Shown here piece after piece: positions 12,538 to 28,100 of a DNA stretch of 64,000 nt. The stretch is from the NCBI GenBank assembly GCA_900708905.1, contig CAADRB010000015.1, positions 949,487 to 1,013,486 on the forward strand, in the 5' to 3' direction. The notes beneath the pieces were generated by a model. The model had not been told where the DNA came from and did no database searches. It saw nothing but the letters and a program-made list of their open reading frames with translations. Numbering within the stretch: the stretch's first letter is position 1; each line of letters starts with the position of its first letter. This DNA comes from Hymenolepis diminuta (lineage: Eukaryota; Platyhelminthes; Cestoda; Cyclophyllidea; Hymenolepididae). Made by a program: the position numbers and the translations under genes.

Positions 12538-15517
12538 GTAAGTTTTCCCTTTACTTTTATTTTCGTATCTTTCTAAAAGAGAACTATTTTAGTAGTCTGA
12601 TGAATTTTGCATTTTACAATAAAATTTAATTTGATATGATTATAAATTTATGTATATAAGATTGATATTAATACATTCCGTTAATTTTATTCTGGAAACT
12701 TTGAAAGAGTAATTGGATTATTTAGGGAAAAATTAGATGTAATTAGAGGAGAATTCAGTCAGTTAATTAAATCTTATATACTAATTTAAATAAGAGCTTC
12801 AAGGATTTGTTAAGTAAATCTAATTAATTTCACAATAATGGGTTTGCATTTGAGACATCACACGAATGAGAATAACTTCTTCACGGTTTCCGGTGAAGTA
12901 ATTTCGCGTTGAATTGAATTTCTCTCATTTGATTCCCTTTTTCTCATTTTTCAAAGTATGGCAAAAAATGACAGATATCATTATGGAAAGGTAACTAAAA
13001 TCTGATAATGGATATTTAGTCCCAGAAAGTCTTACTTCATTTGACTTTTACATTCAGAGTGAATGAAATTTACCCGTTGGGTAGTTTACGTTCAAAATTC
13101 AACTTGCATGATTAGTGACCAGAATTACTGCATAAATTCTTGCCTTTGATGTTATTGGGCGGTTGTTTAAGTAAGATGGTTGGTCCTAATTCCAAAGGTT
13201 GAGAGAGCAGAATGATCTTGCATTACTTTACATGATCGTAATATTCGGAGCTGAATTACCCGAAATGTTTAGTACTCTTGATGCAAAGAGAATAAAAATT
13301 CATTAACAATTGAAATCTAAGTATATCACGGATGTGAGTGGACATATTTTTAAAAATTTTATTAATCTAATGATAAAATTTAACTTATCCAGTAAGTCTG
13401 TATTCTTTACCAGAGTAATAATCTGATCATCGTAGCTTTAGCCACTGGAAATTTGTCAATTCTGACAATTTAAAATAAATTAGCAGGTATTTTGGCGATC
13501 TAATACATTTTTGTAGATGAAATTCAACATTCGCTATTCATTTATCCGTAAAGGACGTCATATAAAATTAATGCTAAATAAATTATAATACAAAGTAAAT
13601 ATTTAAAAAAATAAATTTTTTATATTAACGGCTGTAATGTAGAAATCTTTAATCATGGGAAAGACATCTGTTTAAGGGGAATAGGAAATGATTCCGATCA
13701 ATAAGGTATTTAAGTGAGAAAGAGAGTCAAAATAAAATTGTTTTAGAAGTCAAGGTGTCAAAAGTCTTCTTTATTTCTCATTGGAAATATACTTTAGTAT
13801 TTAAATTTAGTGGCTCCATCTCTAGGCTCCTTTTTTGACCCTTTAATTTATTCCCGTGGTTGATCATGTCAGTTTGATTCATTTGTATCTTTTACAGATA
13901 GGAACAGATGGATGAGACAATAAACAATTCCTTTTTACTCATTAGCTTCTATTTTTTAATACTTACTTGTAAATTTATTACCAAGCAACATGTTTTTCGG
14001 TTTCAATTTTGGATATTATTTAAGCAAGTTCAGATTTAATAAAGAAAAATGATTATTTTAACCATTAAATATCTTCACAGTATTTAATGAAAATCTTTAT
14101 TACTTAAGAATTGCAAAATCTGCATTTTGTTGACTCCTCTGTTAACTTTTTCATAATAAAGAGCTGTTTTTCTGCCCTTTCCACTTTCAAGATAACTATT
14201 ATATTTTGTCTATTATATAAAAATGAAAACGTTTTGTGTGATTATTAGGAAGAGGTGAAAAATAACCGAATTTCGTATAGAAATGCAACTATCAGTAATG
14301 ATATCATAACATTTATATATTACTTATCAAAGTAGCAGCAATGATTAAAAAATGTTATGATCAGACAAGGAGAAAAATAATTTATTTCAAGAGTAAACGG
14401 AGAGAAGACAGTAGCCTACCGACCGGTAAGAAGAATTTCGGCTAGACAGTTGAATAAAATTTTGCTGGCGGAATTTGGATAGTGAGAAAAAATCAAAAAA
14501 ACAGTTTTGTGGCGAAGGATGAGCCACATACAGGATGCAGAAAGGAAATACAAGACTGAGTTAAAGTGACAAGCTTCGAGGTTACTGCAAATATAAAATA
14601 CTGGAGTGTAATTTCTTCATCCTATTACAGTTTTCTATAATAACCACGTTAGTTTCACTGTTCAATTTGTTCCATTGACTGTTTTTTTAATTATCCATTC
14701 GCACTACAAATAATCGGATCTCAATTTTCAACGACCTCTAACTTATTGAGTCAATAGTTGAAATAGCAATTACCCTTTTGATAAATGATAGTTACTCGTC
14801 TATTTATTAAGCTAGTAAATATCATTTAGGCTTTACAATCTAAATTTTTGGAAGGATAAAAAGATTTGATCCACAACTTTAAAAAATGTTAATTTTTTAC
14901 TTCCTAGCTCTGACTCAAGAGTATGTGCTAACATTTTTAACTAAATCAGGTATTTAGTAAAGTTACTAATCTGCAACTTTCAAAATGAATACCACCTTCT
15001 CAAAAATCCCACGGAGTTTTGTGGATGACATTTTGTTATATTACAGTTTAAACAGGACTTCTTATTTCCAGAAATTGGTTTATTGAAATTGATTTTAATC
15101 ATTATGTTTATCAAACAGTGATTTCTTTGAGAGTGATGAAGCGTTACATTTCTTTTGGGAAAAAACATTCGCGGACACTTGTCAAGTGTGTTTCATTGTT
15201 CAATCGTGAATTCACTTTGAAGTTTCGCAATTTAAGGATATTTTGACCTGATAGACTAGTCAATGCAGGGACTTCCTTGGCGTATTTGTTGATTAGTCTC
15301 AGCCATGGTTTGTTATATTCTTTCTTTCTAGTTCTTGTAAGTGAATAGTTGCATTGGTGAAGTTTCTGTCTAACTGAACAGTGTTTCAATGCACTAGCTG
15401 TATTTTTTTATTTCTGATACTTGTTACTGCAATAATAAGGTCTTCTAAGACTATAATTTTAATATTTCAATATATATGGAATTGTTAGGAGAAATTTTTT
15501 CTGACTTGATTCTGCAG

Positions 15518-15567
15518 ATGTGACCCCCGATTTGGAAGATATGCAGTTGAATGCTATGAATAATAGG
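15518..15567 (+). other. Possible second leader exon carrying small upstream ORFs
   Basis: A 50-base segment has a good acceptor (tctgcag) and an acceptable donor (agg/gtataa). Spliced to 16132 it would add an ATG-TGA mini-ORF and a second upstream ORF of about 12 codons that stops at the in-frame TAA soon after 16132, before the main ATG at 16157. If real, these would damp translation of the main frame. Confidence 0.3.
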
Positions 15568-16156
15568 GTATAATTGGCAATTTTAGTTTTAATCCTTCAG
15601 ACATGCGGATGAAAAGTGAGAGCTTTAATAATATAAATAGGAGAAATGATAGGGAGATTTGGAATTCAGAATTAGCAGTTTTCACTCCTCAGATCAGAGG
15701 ATATGTGCTGCTGCATTTTTCAATGAAATCCTTAAGGAGGTTTATATTGAATTAATAGGGATGTGTTGGGTTTCAAAAACTCTTGTATTTTTTGAGCATT
15801 AAAACCGGAAACTGACTTTTAACTTTATAAACCCAATTACAAGTACGTTTTTAATCCTTCCCAATTATTTTAAATTTTTTGTCCCTGAATTTTTAATGCT
15901 ATTAAACTATATTTATTAAATATAATTAAAAATCCATTAATGTTCTTTTTACATGAACTAGTGATACAGTATTTCAGGACTGATCTAATAATAGATTCAT
16001 TAAAACAAAAATATACTGATAATTTTATCTTGTAGATTATTGTGTTTGCTATTCCAGGTGAAATCCGATTATTGCATTGGCTTATATATTTTTTTTGTGG
16101 TCATTTAATTAAACAGATTATTAACTTACAGGAAGAAGTTTAATTAAAATCTCGAA

Positions 16157-19100
16157 ATGTCAAACGTCCAATTCGGAAATGTGGTCCAATATGGCAGTAA
16201 GAGCAATACTCGCTTTCTTTATTCAGTATTTGTCATTTTGTCCACTTTATTATTCTATTCGTAATTTTACAATCAATATTATATTAATCTGTATTCTAAT
16301 TTTAGGCGTTCCAACCTATATGATTCCTGATTCTTGGTGAGACAAATATATATAGAAGTTTTGCAAATATCTCTTATTAGAAATACATAATAATAATAGC
16401 GTAATAAAAAATTTCCAAATATTAAAAACTTTAGTGGAGTTCTTCAGCAGAACGCTCAAAAGCGGTATATCTTATTACATTACTAACAGCGCCAAAAATT
16501 ATTATAACTTCCTGATAATGTTTGACTTAATATTGAAGGTGTACAAAATACATTTTATAAAGCGTAATATAATAATTGAATAAATAAAATCTACAACATT
16601 TTACTATAGTTGTCATATTTATTAAAAATATTCTAGGATTAATTCCCTCCGCTTGCCACAGGGAAATTCAAATACGAATATTCGAGCGTTTGTACCAGTT
16701 TCAATGCTCAAGGTAAGATTAATAAAATTACTTATCTATTAACATTTAAAATGCATTTGAAAAAGAAATGTTTTTGCCTTTAGAATTTGAAAGAAAATCA
16801 ACAGTTGCAACAACCTTCACCTCTTTCTCAGTATGCGGCTTCAATACAAACAGGTATGCACAAGTACATTTTCATTCACTTTACATAATTCAAGTTTAAA
16901 ATCATTTGTTTATGTTTAAATTATCCATAAAAGGCAAAAATTTTAATTGAAACCTCAATAATACATAGACGTAAATATGAAATTATATTCCATAACATTG
17001 TGTGTGATTTTGATCATTAATTTAACAATATTTACTGAAATTTCGCATTTTTAATCAGATTCTAAATAGGAATATTAGATCGCACTTGCAATATTGTATT
17101 CTAATAGATATTTGATAAGTGAACCTATTGAGAAAAATTAAAAGTTTATGAGTTTCTTTCATAACTCTTCAATTGCTTTTTATAAAGCGACGCCAAGCAT
17201 ACTCGAGGAAGTAGAAAGAAGACCTTTGACTCAAACGACGATTTCTATAAATTCACTTTTATAAAATCGAGTGTGGGATAAATGATTTGGCACCTGATTA
17301 GCTAATAATTACGGCAAAGTGTTTTTCGCAGGTGACCTTATGTATCCAGATGTGAGCGTGGGGATCCAATAATCCTGTGCACGAGTGGTGAAGCTTACGA
17401 GTTTCCTTCTTGTGCACTGATAATATAAATTTTAATTGATAAACATGTCAGTTGCTGGAAAAAATACTATGGTGTTTTACGTTAAATATGGTCACCAGCA
17501 AATCCAGTTTCACTGAGTCGCCATTATGTCACATTAAAGACCATGGAAAAAGATGCAGAAAATTCTTCTCAGCATGTTATTAACGGTGACATTTAGGTGA
17601 GTAGTTCCAAGTGCCCCATTGAGATAGACAAGATCTGATTTTTTTGGTTATTCAGAAATTGTAGTTCTGGTCGTCAAGACTATTTGAAATGAATGTTCCA
17701 TTTGTATAGGCTATATAATATATACGTGTAACAGTCTAATGAAAAAATGAGACTAGAAAAAGCAGTATCATCTATAATTTATTCATATTATAAAGCGAAT
17801 AAAAAACCCCAAACACCTCGGAAAAAGAGTAAGATCAATAATGCTTACCTTACAACTTAACCGGGTGATCACAAATATTTCAGGTGCTGAAGCTTAACGC
17901 AATGCATTTAATTTAATTGTGATATTTTAATCTTTTTAGAACCCAATCCAGATGAATGTGTCACAAAAATTATCCTTTCTAATTTTGACGGCCCGATTAC
18001 AGTGACATGCACAGGTTTTTATCAGTTTAAAAAATGAATATTCAATTGTTTAACTTATAATTTAAATTAAAAAATCCCATAATTTTGACTAATAAACTTC
18101 TCTAATTCCAGTTTCCATATATGCTTTTCAAATTTCATTAATAAAATTTTTACAGCTCCCACGATACTTAAAAAAATGCTCAAGTTAAATGTTAATGTTT
18201 ACTATAGTTATTACAGTAACTAATAACGCAAAAGCATTTACTCAAGGGGATTGATAAGGAACATTAACTTTGCGCCAGTGTTGCTTGGTCAAAGTGTACA
18301 CCTGTCAAGTTAGAAGTCTTAATATCGACGTGGATGGCCATCCGCACTGGTTGATTCTGATTAACGGGAATGCGAGATTTTCGTAGTAGTGGCTCCAGGA
18401 CGTCTTCTTCATACACAAGTCAAATACAATAAACTTTTTCCTCAGTGGACTCAATAATTTTTCTTTTGTTCATTGCAATCTTAATTAATACTCTCTATTT
18501 CGACTTGGTATTTACATTTTTTGGTGCAAATCTTGACGTTCATAAGATTGAATTTAGAGCTCAGCTCCCAGTTATCAGTTCGATAGTTTGCATTTTCAAA
18601 AAGTCAATAGTTTTTATATTCATTGTGATTCACATTCGACTTATTCAGAAATATTTGATTATACCCTTGTGTATATTTTTAATACTAAAATATATTTCTT
18701 CTTATTTTTTTAAACAGTGTTTTTACTTGCCTTAGCTACCTACTCTTGACTGCAAGAATATGCAAATAATTTATGGTAATGGGACAAATCACTCAATTTT
18801 ATCGACTGTTCAATTTACTCTGAATAGGGCGGACATGAGCTCATAGGTATATAGGATCAAATTACGACAACTAAACTTCAGAACATTACATCGAAAATTT
18901 AAATAAAGTTAGAATTTAGGTGCCATGATTTCCTCATCTCTTTCTCGGTTCCCAACCCACCTCTGAACCCCATTTCTATTTTTATTGCTCGATTGGTTAA
19001 AATCCTTTAAATACTCATATTTTTCTATGAGTAATCATAATATCATCACGTAGTTATTCATAATCTGTGTAAACAAGATTATGTAGACTACATAATTAAC

Positions 19101-22100
19101 TTTAGAAAAGAATGAAGTTGGTATAAGCCTGGGAAAGTGAACATGCCTACAGGATTAATTAACTTTGAAATGTATTTTCTCATTTTCTTTTCCATTTATG
19201 CAATATTATTAGTTTAAATTGGTTACTTCTTTAGTACAATGTTTGTCCCACAGCATCGTAAGTTAGCATTTTCTGCAAAAATTTGTTTACCTTATTAATC
19301 TTTCATTTGAACTAAACTTTTACACCATATATATATATATATATATGAGAGACTTTAGAATATAATATCTTTTCTTTTAATACCATAAATGCGATTGGAA
19401 AATAAATTTGATAAATTTAGACCTAGAAGGCATTTCTGTTGCTCTGCTTAATTTATTATTGGTTATTACATCCGATCTTAATCAAGGAATTTAAAATTTT
19501 AAATTTCCGGATATAGCTTTTTGATTGTTAACTGTCCAGTCAAACAATCCATCAAATAAGTTTAAGTATTTTAGTAAACTGCACGGAAATGAATTAATCT
19601 TATATAATTAATTAAAATTTTGAGAATTATGATAAAGTTTGAGTGATTAAAACTGCTGACTTATATTTTATAAAATTACTCGTCCTCTCAACAATTGAAA
19701 AAAAATTATATAAATTCCCAGGACCAAAATTTTTCGATTAAATAATACTGGTTAGTGGGCAATGAATATCATAGGCAAACAGCTGCTGCAATCCAGGGGT
19801 CGAATTGTGAAATTTGATTTCGGAATTTGATTTGCCTATTTAGTAAATATTGCACAACCAGAGTTGAAGAATCAAATGATACACTAACGTTACCCACTAC
19901 ATCTTTTCTATCCCCGCCACTTTATCATTTGTTGGGCCTTCTGTTATTCCATGTTAGTTACTAACAACAAAAAAAATCTTAAAGTTTTTGCATTAATGTG
20001 AAAATAATAGGCATTAATTAGACAAAAATATTAATTGCGTTTCGAGTAAAGTAAAACTTGTAGGAAAAGTAGGGTAGTTTCAAGAGCTCGGATCACCCCC
20101 TTTCGCCTTTAAGGCCATTGCAGATATTTACCTACTATTGGTGATCGGTTAATGGGAATCAATTTTCAAACGAAGATTTCATAATTTTGCAAACGTATTC
20201 TGTGCCCTGGGAAAGCGAAATAACGGAACTGCTTAAATTTAGAAAGCTAGTTTCTAGAACCTTTTCCACTCCCACAGACAAAAAATTGACTCATTGTCTG
20301 GGCATTATCATGCTAAGAGCATTGTTTCTAGTATCATCTGCATACTTATGGCTGTAGGAAAATGTACATGAGTAGACGTGATATGACGAGTACTTTAATT
20401 AAATTAGATGATAATCAATCTCTGAATATCAAAACTTAGGTCGAATTTAAAAATTTTGCCATTGAGACATTATGAAATGAATTTTTCCTCACTCTGAGTA
20501 TCTGGACGTCTGAAAGCTTACGTAAAGCAAACAGACTGAGGTTCTTACTTAATTGCCTACTTCTTCTTTATTCCTCCATCGTTCTATGCCTTATTAGACC
20601 CGTTTGCTGTTCTCCCTTTTTAGATTATTTCTCCTACAAATTTTTTCATTTTTATGAACAAAAGTAATGTTAATATGGGCTAGATAGTTTTATTTAGCTC
20701 ATTCTAAAGGTCTGAGGTTTTCGTCTTGCAGTCCTAGAAAAAAGTTAAACAATTCAACCGGACTCAGTTAGGAAGTATTGTAAAATTCATTAACCAATAA
20801 TGATTATTTGTCTGATTAAATCATTTAATTTGCTGTTTTTTTATCAAAGATGTCACTCCAAGACCCCAAAATCTCCTGCCGCAATTTGTTCCTTATCAAC
20901 AAAACATGTTTTACCCCGAACCATTAAACGCGGTAAATTAATTAAATTTTTTTCAATAATTATTATCAACTGTTATTGCAAATCAAAAGTTATTTTATTT
21001 AACAAAAATGTACGTATATTTTTTTCTATTTTGCATTCAACCGAATGCAAATTTAATTTTAGCTGCTTGATGTCTCACGAATAATTAATTAACATTATCA
21101 TTCACCTTTGATCTCTTAGAATAAAGCATATGGACAAGGGTGTAAAATTTTTGTGAACCTAATTATTTCGATATAATTTTATTCTATTCACAAAGTATAT
21201 CGCATTTTTCTTGCATTCAAATCAAATGTGAATGAACCTGATAAATGCATTATTTACGATCTACTGAGGAGTTTTAAACAAAACTGCTTTTACTCTCTAA
21301 TTCATTTCAAACTCCCTAACAGTATTATTATTATCCTGTTAAAATGGTTATTTATGAGGGCATTTAAATGCAGGAAATGTTAAACTAATTAAATTGAGCA
21401 GATATTGAGAATTAATTAGGGATATCAATTAGTTTTAATTAATCTTTTGGATTCAGATTGCACCATTATTAATTAGTAGGTATAGGTCATTACTTCTGTG
21501 GTAATATTCCAAAGTTCGATTTTCAGAATTTGTTCTCTTAATTTTTTGGTGAAGTTCAGTTAGCTCTGCCATATTTAAGTCGCGTTAGTATCATAACTAC
21601 TGGAAAAAATTTTTTTGAATATGGAAAAATATTTAATTTAATTAATTGATCAATAACGTCTAGAAATCACGAACATTAATTTTGCAGTAAAAAAGATACA
21701 AATTATAGATCCAAAAGAAACCATTTAAACATGATTGAAGTCTGTCTATTTTTTCTCAATTTGTGTCCCTGAGGCAATCTACAAACGAGTAAACTTGTAA
21801 AAATGTGATATATATATATAATAATGTTACCATATTTGGGAACAATTTAAATGTGCCATTTTTAACGCAGTTTTAAGGATTTTTATGTAAACAACGAATC
21901 TTAAGTTGGTTTGTATAGTGTTGAAATTATCTATCGATTTCTAGGAGAAGTATCTTTCTTATAATATCTGCGCGGAAATCTAATGATCTTTTGAAATAAT
22001 TCTGTAGATGGAATTCTATGACCGCTATTTCTGTGATCCTCCTGATACTCATAAATCAAGATACTCCCATTCAAAGAAAAAGAACCCAAGGAAACGTAAG

Positions 22101-25100
22101 AAATAAACGGAATTTTATAATTAACAATAATCTTCTCGATTTTTGATATTTTCAATATATTATTCAGGTTCCAAAAGTCTAAAAAAGGAGAAATCAAAAG
22201 AAAAGTGTAAGTCAAAGAAAACCTTTACTTTAATTGTTGGATGCTATTGCATACGAATCTCTTTAATATGATTAAATTGTTTTATTAATTTTTGCTATGG
22301 TTGTCAAACACAAAGGGCATCAACTAGGTGATCAATTATACTGAAAATCATAATTTAAATTGACCAATATGATAACCGAATTATGAAATGAGATGAATCG
22401 TTGATTAAAATAGCATTAAATTCTAGTTTTTTTAAGGTAAATAAAATCAACAGGACCTATAAGGAAAGCATTCAATAGGCCAAGGATAGGACAAATTAAT
22501 TAAAATGCCAGGGGAGTACTTGGTTTGGCCGAGTCGTCATGACTAAAATGGCCAACAATGCTGATTCCCATCTCTAAAATCGTGAATCCTCATCTTATTG
22601 GGACCTGACCACAATGGTGAAGTGAGCAGCCTCCAAGCGCATGCAAAAGATCGCGGAAAAGGAAACAGTGCTTTGCAATATCAGCGGAATTACCGTTTCA
22701 TAGGGGCATTGGTTGTTAGCAACTTCCAGTTTTATGTTGGTGTAGTTCTTATAAAATTAAGAATAATTGAAACTCCAGATGTCGGAATGTCATTCTCCTC
22801 TTTGAAAAAATATTCAATGCAAGTCTTTACTAAGGATCTTTTAAAAAAGCAGCAGCAATTATTGTCCACTGTGAAGAGAAGAAGTAAAATTTCAGAAGCC
22901 TCAGAGTCGAATTCCCCCCTTAACATTTTTCTTAGCCTCATCTTTGCATCTGATTTTGTAGATGTTTTTAGAGTAAAATTTTTTTATGACAATCATTATT
23001 TGAAAAATTTAGATTCTTCAAAAAAAGAAAATCATACGAGAAAGTTATCGGCCTCATTAACAGGCTCACTGACCAATTTATCACCTCCTTTAAAGACTGC
23101 AAAACCTGGTTCTCCTCCAACCAAAGCTAATTCAACCACCAAGCTTCCCGTTCCACCAGTGCCTACTACAGAACAATTACAAAGTGTTGTTCTCCGACCT
23201 CGTCCGAGATTATATACAGTGGAAACGGCTCAAACAGTGCCCATTGCAGGCAATTATTTACCTATAAAACTTATTGCGAGTTTCATATTACCATCTAACT
23301 AAGTCAACGAGGTATAAGATATATGTTACCTCAAGGGAGGCATTAGCTTAGAAATCGTCCAGGCTGAATAGTCAAAAATTTTCTAGACATTGTCCCTCAA
23401 ATCTTTACGAACTTCACTACAACAAAATAGGAAGATGACAGAGATGATGATTAAAATATTTAAAACAGAAGAGAGCAAAGAGGAAGTAGTGACCTAGAAT
23501 TACGAAACAGAGGCTGGATAATGAGGGAAATGGATAAAGAGCTTTGTGGTCTGGTTAACTTTTCAGCAAAATTTGACATAGTCTCTATTTTCCACACTTT
23601 AACTGACATGAGATCAGACGCTGCGCGCCGCGCACTTGACATGACAAAATAACGCCTCATAATTTCTTGTGACTACAGAGTTATTTTCATACCTGCAGAT
23701 TATGCATCAAACTCAAAATCGCCAAATATAAAAGCAATAATGAGCTAAGATTTTGTTTACGTGACTGCTTGAAATTCAGTTTGTGTGAGAAGCAGTTTTG
23801 AAACCCTTTTAATTCTGTGTCATTAAATGGATCGAGTATATTGATTTATTTCCTTTGATACCGGTACCTCAATCAACTTAATTATTTCATTAAAATCTCA
23901 TGGCCGCATTTATTAAATCAATTTACACAAAATTGAAAATAAAATAGTTTTGATTAGGATATTGTGATATGCATCTTTTAACGTAGAATTTGGTAAAAAA
24001 AGTAAAGTCAAAATATTCAGATTTTAGACTGGAAGTTAAAATAATTTGTCTAAGAATCTAGAAATTGTAAAACATCTCGTTTGCTAATTGCTTCACTTTT
24101 GAGTCAAGTGTGTGTATTAAAACTTTAGATATCATAGTTCAAACAAATTTTTTGTGCCTTCGTAATCCGTTATTTCCAATTTTTGACAAATATGACAAAA
24201 TCAACTTTTAAATACTGAATGGTGACACCACTGCCGTCTTTAACAGAGCCGTCCATTGGTACACTATGTTTTCATCAAGTAAAGGATCACAATCACTCCT
24301 TATATTTTATAAATTCAATTATAAAAATTATAGTCAAATAGAATGCAACTTGATCACATAATTTAATTTTTATCGAAATTAATTATTAACAATTTTTTTG
24401 CGAAACCTATTAAAAATTGATTCTTCTGTCTATCGATGATACTTCATCGTTTAGTTACTTATCTTTTGTCGGAATTCATGAAGAGCTGAAGGGATAAAAA
24501 AGACGGTTTTGAAATATTAGTATCAAAATACCTTGTAAAACACTTAAGCCATTTTATTTCTTAAGTGTAATTTTCCAGGTCTAATATATACAATTGTACT
24601 TTAAGTACGCAGTTATTGACTTCAAGCCTCAATTTGTGAGTATTTAGAGGGGGATTCAGAGATTCAAATAGTCATACTAAATACAGGTTAATTTTTTCCA
24701 AGGATGTGAACAATGATTGAATTCGCCAAAAATAAAAAAATTGAATTTATTTTTAATAATACATTCCTGCTCCCGTATAAAAGTTGTTAGCACTTGCTCT
24801 TGGTGAATTTAAGATTGCAAAAATTTATTTATTTAAATAAATTATTCTAAATAGTTCCTTAATTATTGAAAAACATGTTCAAATGCTTAAACTGAATGAA
24901 ATTGTTTTTCTCCCCTAATTCATTATTTATCTCTAAAAACTTCCTTTAGAAGCGCCCTGTTTCTAATAATTACGCCAAATGGGCAATATAATTTTGATTA
25001 AGAAACAAATGATAAATTGTTGTTAGTATTTCACGGATTCCAAACTGGAGAAATCATCTAATCCAGACAAGTGAGAAAAACTTGAATTGTTGAACAAAGC

Positions 25101-28100
25101 AGGATCTCACTTCATTTAAACCATCCATGCATAATTACTTTTACATTCCAATAAACAGATATTGTTTGTCATTTTATGCTCCGATGTTTCAAAGTTCAAA
25201 TTAAGGGTTTCAACTCGCAGTCTTTTCAGCGCTTTCATGTTCGCGATATTCACAACTTGTAGACCGATTGACCGAAATGAGTGTCCATACCATCTCTGTA
25301 TATATTGCTTCTTCCTTTAACCAGAAGCATTAAATTTTCAATAACCAAATATTTTAAACAAAGCAAAATCAAAATTTTCTGGCTGTAATTATCATTTTAG
25401 TACTTGCAATAATGACTAAAGCAACCGATTCTTCAGACTTCGGCTTAGGGAGGAAATGAGTCAAATGTACCATTGTACGAATCGCTTATTTGCGTTTAAT
25501 TGAACCAACTTTTTAGGTAATATAATTTTATCATGAAAATTTATGAACATTATGGGAAAGAGAGGAATAGACAGACGTATTTAAAGAGTTGAATTGTTTT
25601 ATGACTGACGCCAATTTACTTTAATTAGCAAGGGTTTAGTGCTAGCTAGTCATAAGTAATTTAATTACTTAAAAATATCTGATTGGACTCCCACGACCTT
25701 GCGAGTAGGTTTTAACTCTAAATTTAATTGAATAATTTCTTTTACTGGACTCTTTGTCTCACTTGCTCAATTGTTAGTTTGGCAAGGGCGTGAAATAGAG
25801 AACGTTAATGTGCATTTAAGCCATCACGTTTCCGCTAATGGAATCAGTATTGTAAATAATTATTCCTAATATTATTAAAATTGCACTTATTAGCAATAGT
25901 TACTATGATATATCGATTTGTTTTAAACAACTTTTTATCAAAAATTGCAATTAATTCTCTAAATAAATACCTATTTTAACATTAGTACCTAATATCAACC
26001 TACTTGAGTTATGTTTGGGGATGAGATATTTACGATTATTAATTAAAAATATTTTTCTTCTACAATTTTCAATCGTAAAAACTAAGGTAATGAAATATTT
26101 TACACTCGATGTAAATTGCTAAAATAGTTTCGATTAAAGTCCGCGACAAAATATAGTTTATTATAACATTGTAAATTACTTTTAGAAAAATTATATATTT
26201 GATAAAACTGTATGTATGATTGAAATTATTATAATGTAATTATTGTATTTACATTTATTATGAGAAATTTGAACTACATCTATTCAAATATTTCTCTAAA
26301 ATGATTTCCAAAAGAATTTTGACAGTTTAAATAAGTTAAATGAGACAGATTTAAAGTGGGCTCGACTTAAATAAAGTAAATATTTATTATTTGTTATATT
26401 ATTACCTATGTCAAAACAGACTCATAAATTTACCTTCATTCGCAGGGCAATCAGACGTTAAACAGAAAAATATTTAGTGAAGGAGATCAGACTGAGTTAG
26501 AATATTAAGTGTTCGAAAAAATTGTGAAAATTTCAAGTTTTCCCTATTTAACCTGATTTTTGCACTCTTTCATAAAATGCTATTGTGCAATTTTCCTAAT
26601 TTTATTCTTAAATAGCTTATTGAGTCAATTAATTAAATTAAACGCCGTCTATATATATCTCTTCTTCTAGCAGAGACAATCTTTAACGCAGTATAACTAA
26701 TATTTGACATTTTGTTTAAATAGAATTCAAACGAGTGACGCAGAAGAGTGAGAAGGAACAAGAACGAAGTAAAAGTCCGGAATCTCGAAGCCATCCATGC
26801 CATTGCATGCCCCCAATGATCTACTGCATGCCGAGCTACCCCTTTCCTTGGCATCGCGAAGCAAGTTATCTTTGTATCAATGTATCGCGTTTTAATAATT
26901 ATTTAGTTATTTATTAAGTCCATTAAAGTTAAAGAATTGCATCAAATATATTATTTGGGCAGCCTTGAGAAATTTGGAAATTATGTTCTGGAACTGTAAG
27001 AGTAATGGCTATAAGTTGGCAGCTGGCAAAAGTAAACAACAGTTCTAAAAGTAGAATACAAAGAATTATGTAAGTCGAAGTGCATTTAACAGATCACGAT
27101 GAGCATTCAAGGGACTTAGAAAGAGACAGAGGCGATGAGGGGGAAGCATAGGAGTCGGTAAATGACATGCGTATGTTCGTCTTCACCTCTTCCGCGGGTG
27201 TATAAAAGGGCTCTTTATGTAATTTCATAGAAAAGGAGTAGCATAAACAGATGGAATGGTTCCGGACATCACTGATTGGGGAAACTGAACACTGGCAGCA
27301 CTCACTCAAGGACCACTTAATTAACTTATCCCGCTAATTGAAATAAACCCCCTGAGGACACACGATGATTCTCTATGGGGAAGTTGAGGTTGCAACAGGG
27401 TCAAAACCTTCAAGCGCCACTGTGAGGTCAAGATAACTAGATCTCAAATATTAGTGATGTTCTATGTAAAACTTTTGGGCGCGTATCGAGATTCACCCTT
27501 CAAAATCAACGATTTCTATATATAGTCAGTAGACATTAAGGTCATATATATATCCTCAATAGCAATAATGCGACTATTGTATGAATTTTACGAAAATATC
27601 ACAGCTTGTCTCCTACGAAAATATCAGAATTAGAAGTTAGCCTCTAACCTTATAGATGATATCGCTCAACATAACAACGGTAATCTCCTTAACCGAATAA
27701 TAATCCCTTATTGTCTGTATTTTATTCCGTTATTGATTTTCGACTCATTGGTTGTTCTCACTCCAATACAGGCTACCATCTAATACTTTTGCCGTAAACA
27801 AACTCTCAGTCCTAGTCTTGCATTTGCTAATAAAACCTATAAAATCTCCCTTAGATTTCCACATTTGGGTGCACTGAGGCTAGTAATCCAGCTGCTCCAT
27901 GTTAGGAGAGAGGGGGAGGGGATTTAGTCATCCCGGTATTTAAAGTTAGAAGCTTTATACTGTGGACATTCAAATTAGCACTAATCTTTTGCCGCAATAA
28001 TCGTAATTATATTATTGAAATATAGATGTATATATTGAAGAAGTTGATTGAAAATATCCTTTTAAAACATGTTAAATATTTCTTTCAAATTCTAGTTACA

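Noticed and set aside
14980..15389. Two neighbouring minus-strand frames (62 and 81 codons) that might form one gene
   Set aside because: They overlap in different frames, show no domain or splice signals, and their composition fits chance AT-rich sequence.
22598..23012. Upstream part of the 234-codon open frame on the plus strand
   Set aside because: Only the part after the acceptor at 23012 joins neighbouring exons in phase; the earlier part has no homology signature and mixed, AT-driven composition.
27094..27309. Minus-strand 71-codon frame in a locally GC-richer patch
   Set aside because: It lies in an intron of the unknown gene, with no partner exon and no signature; GC content alone keeps it open.
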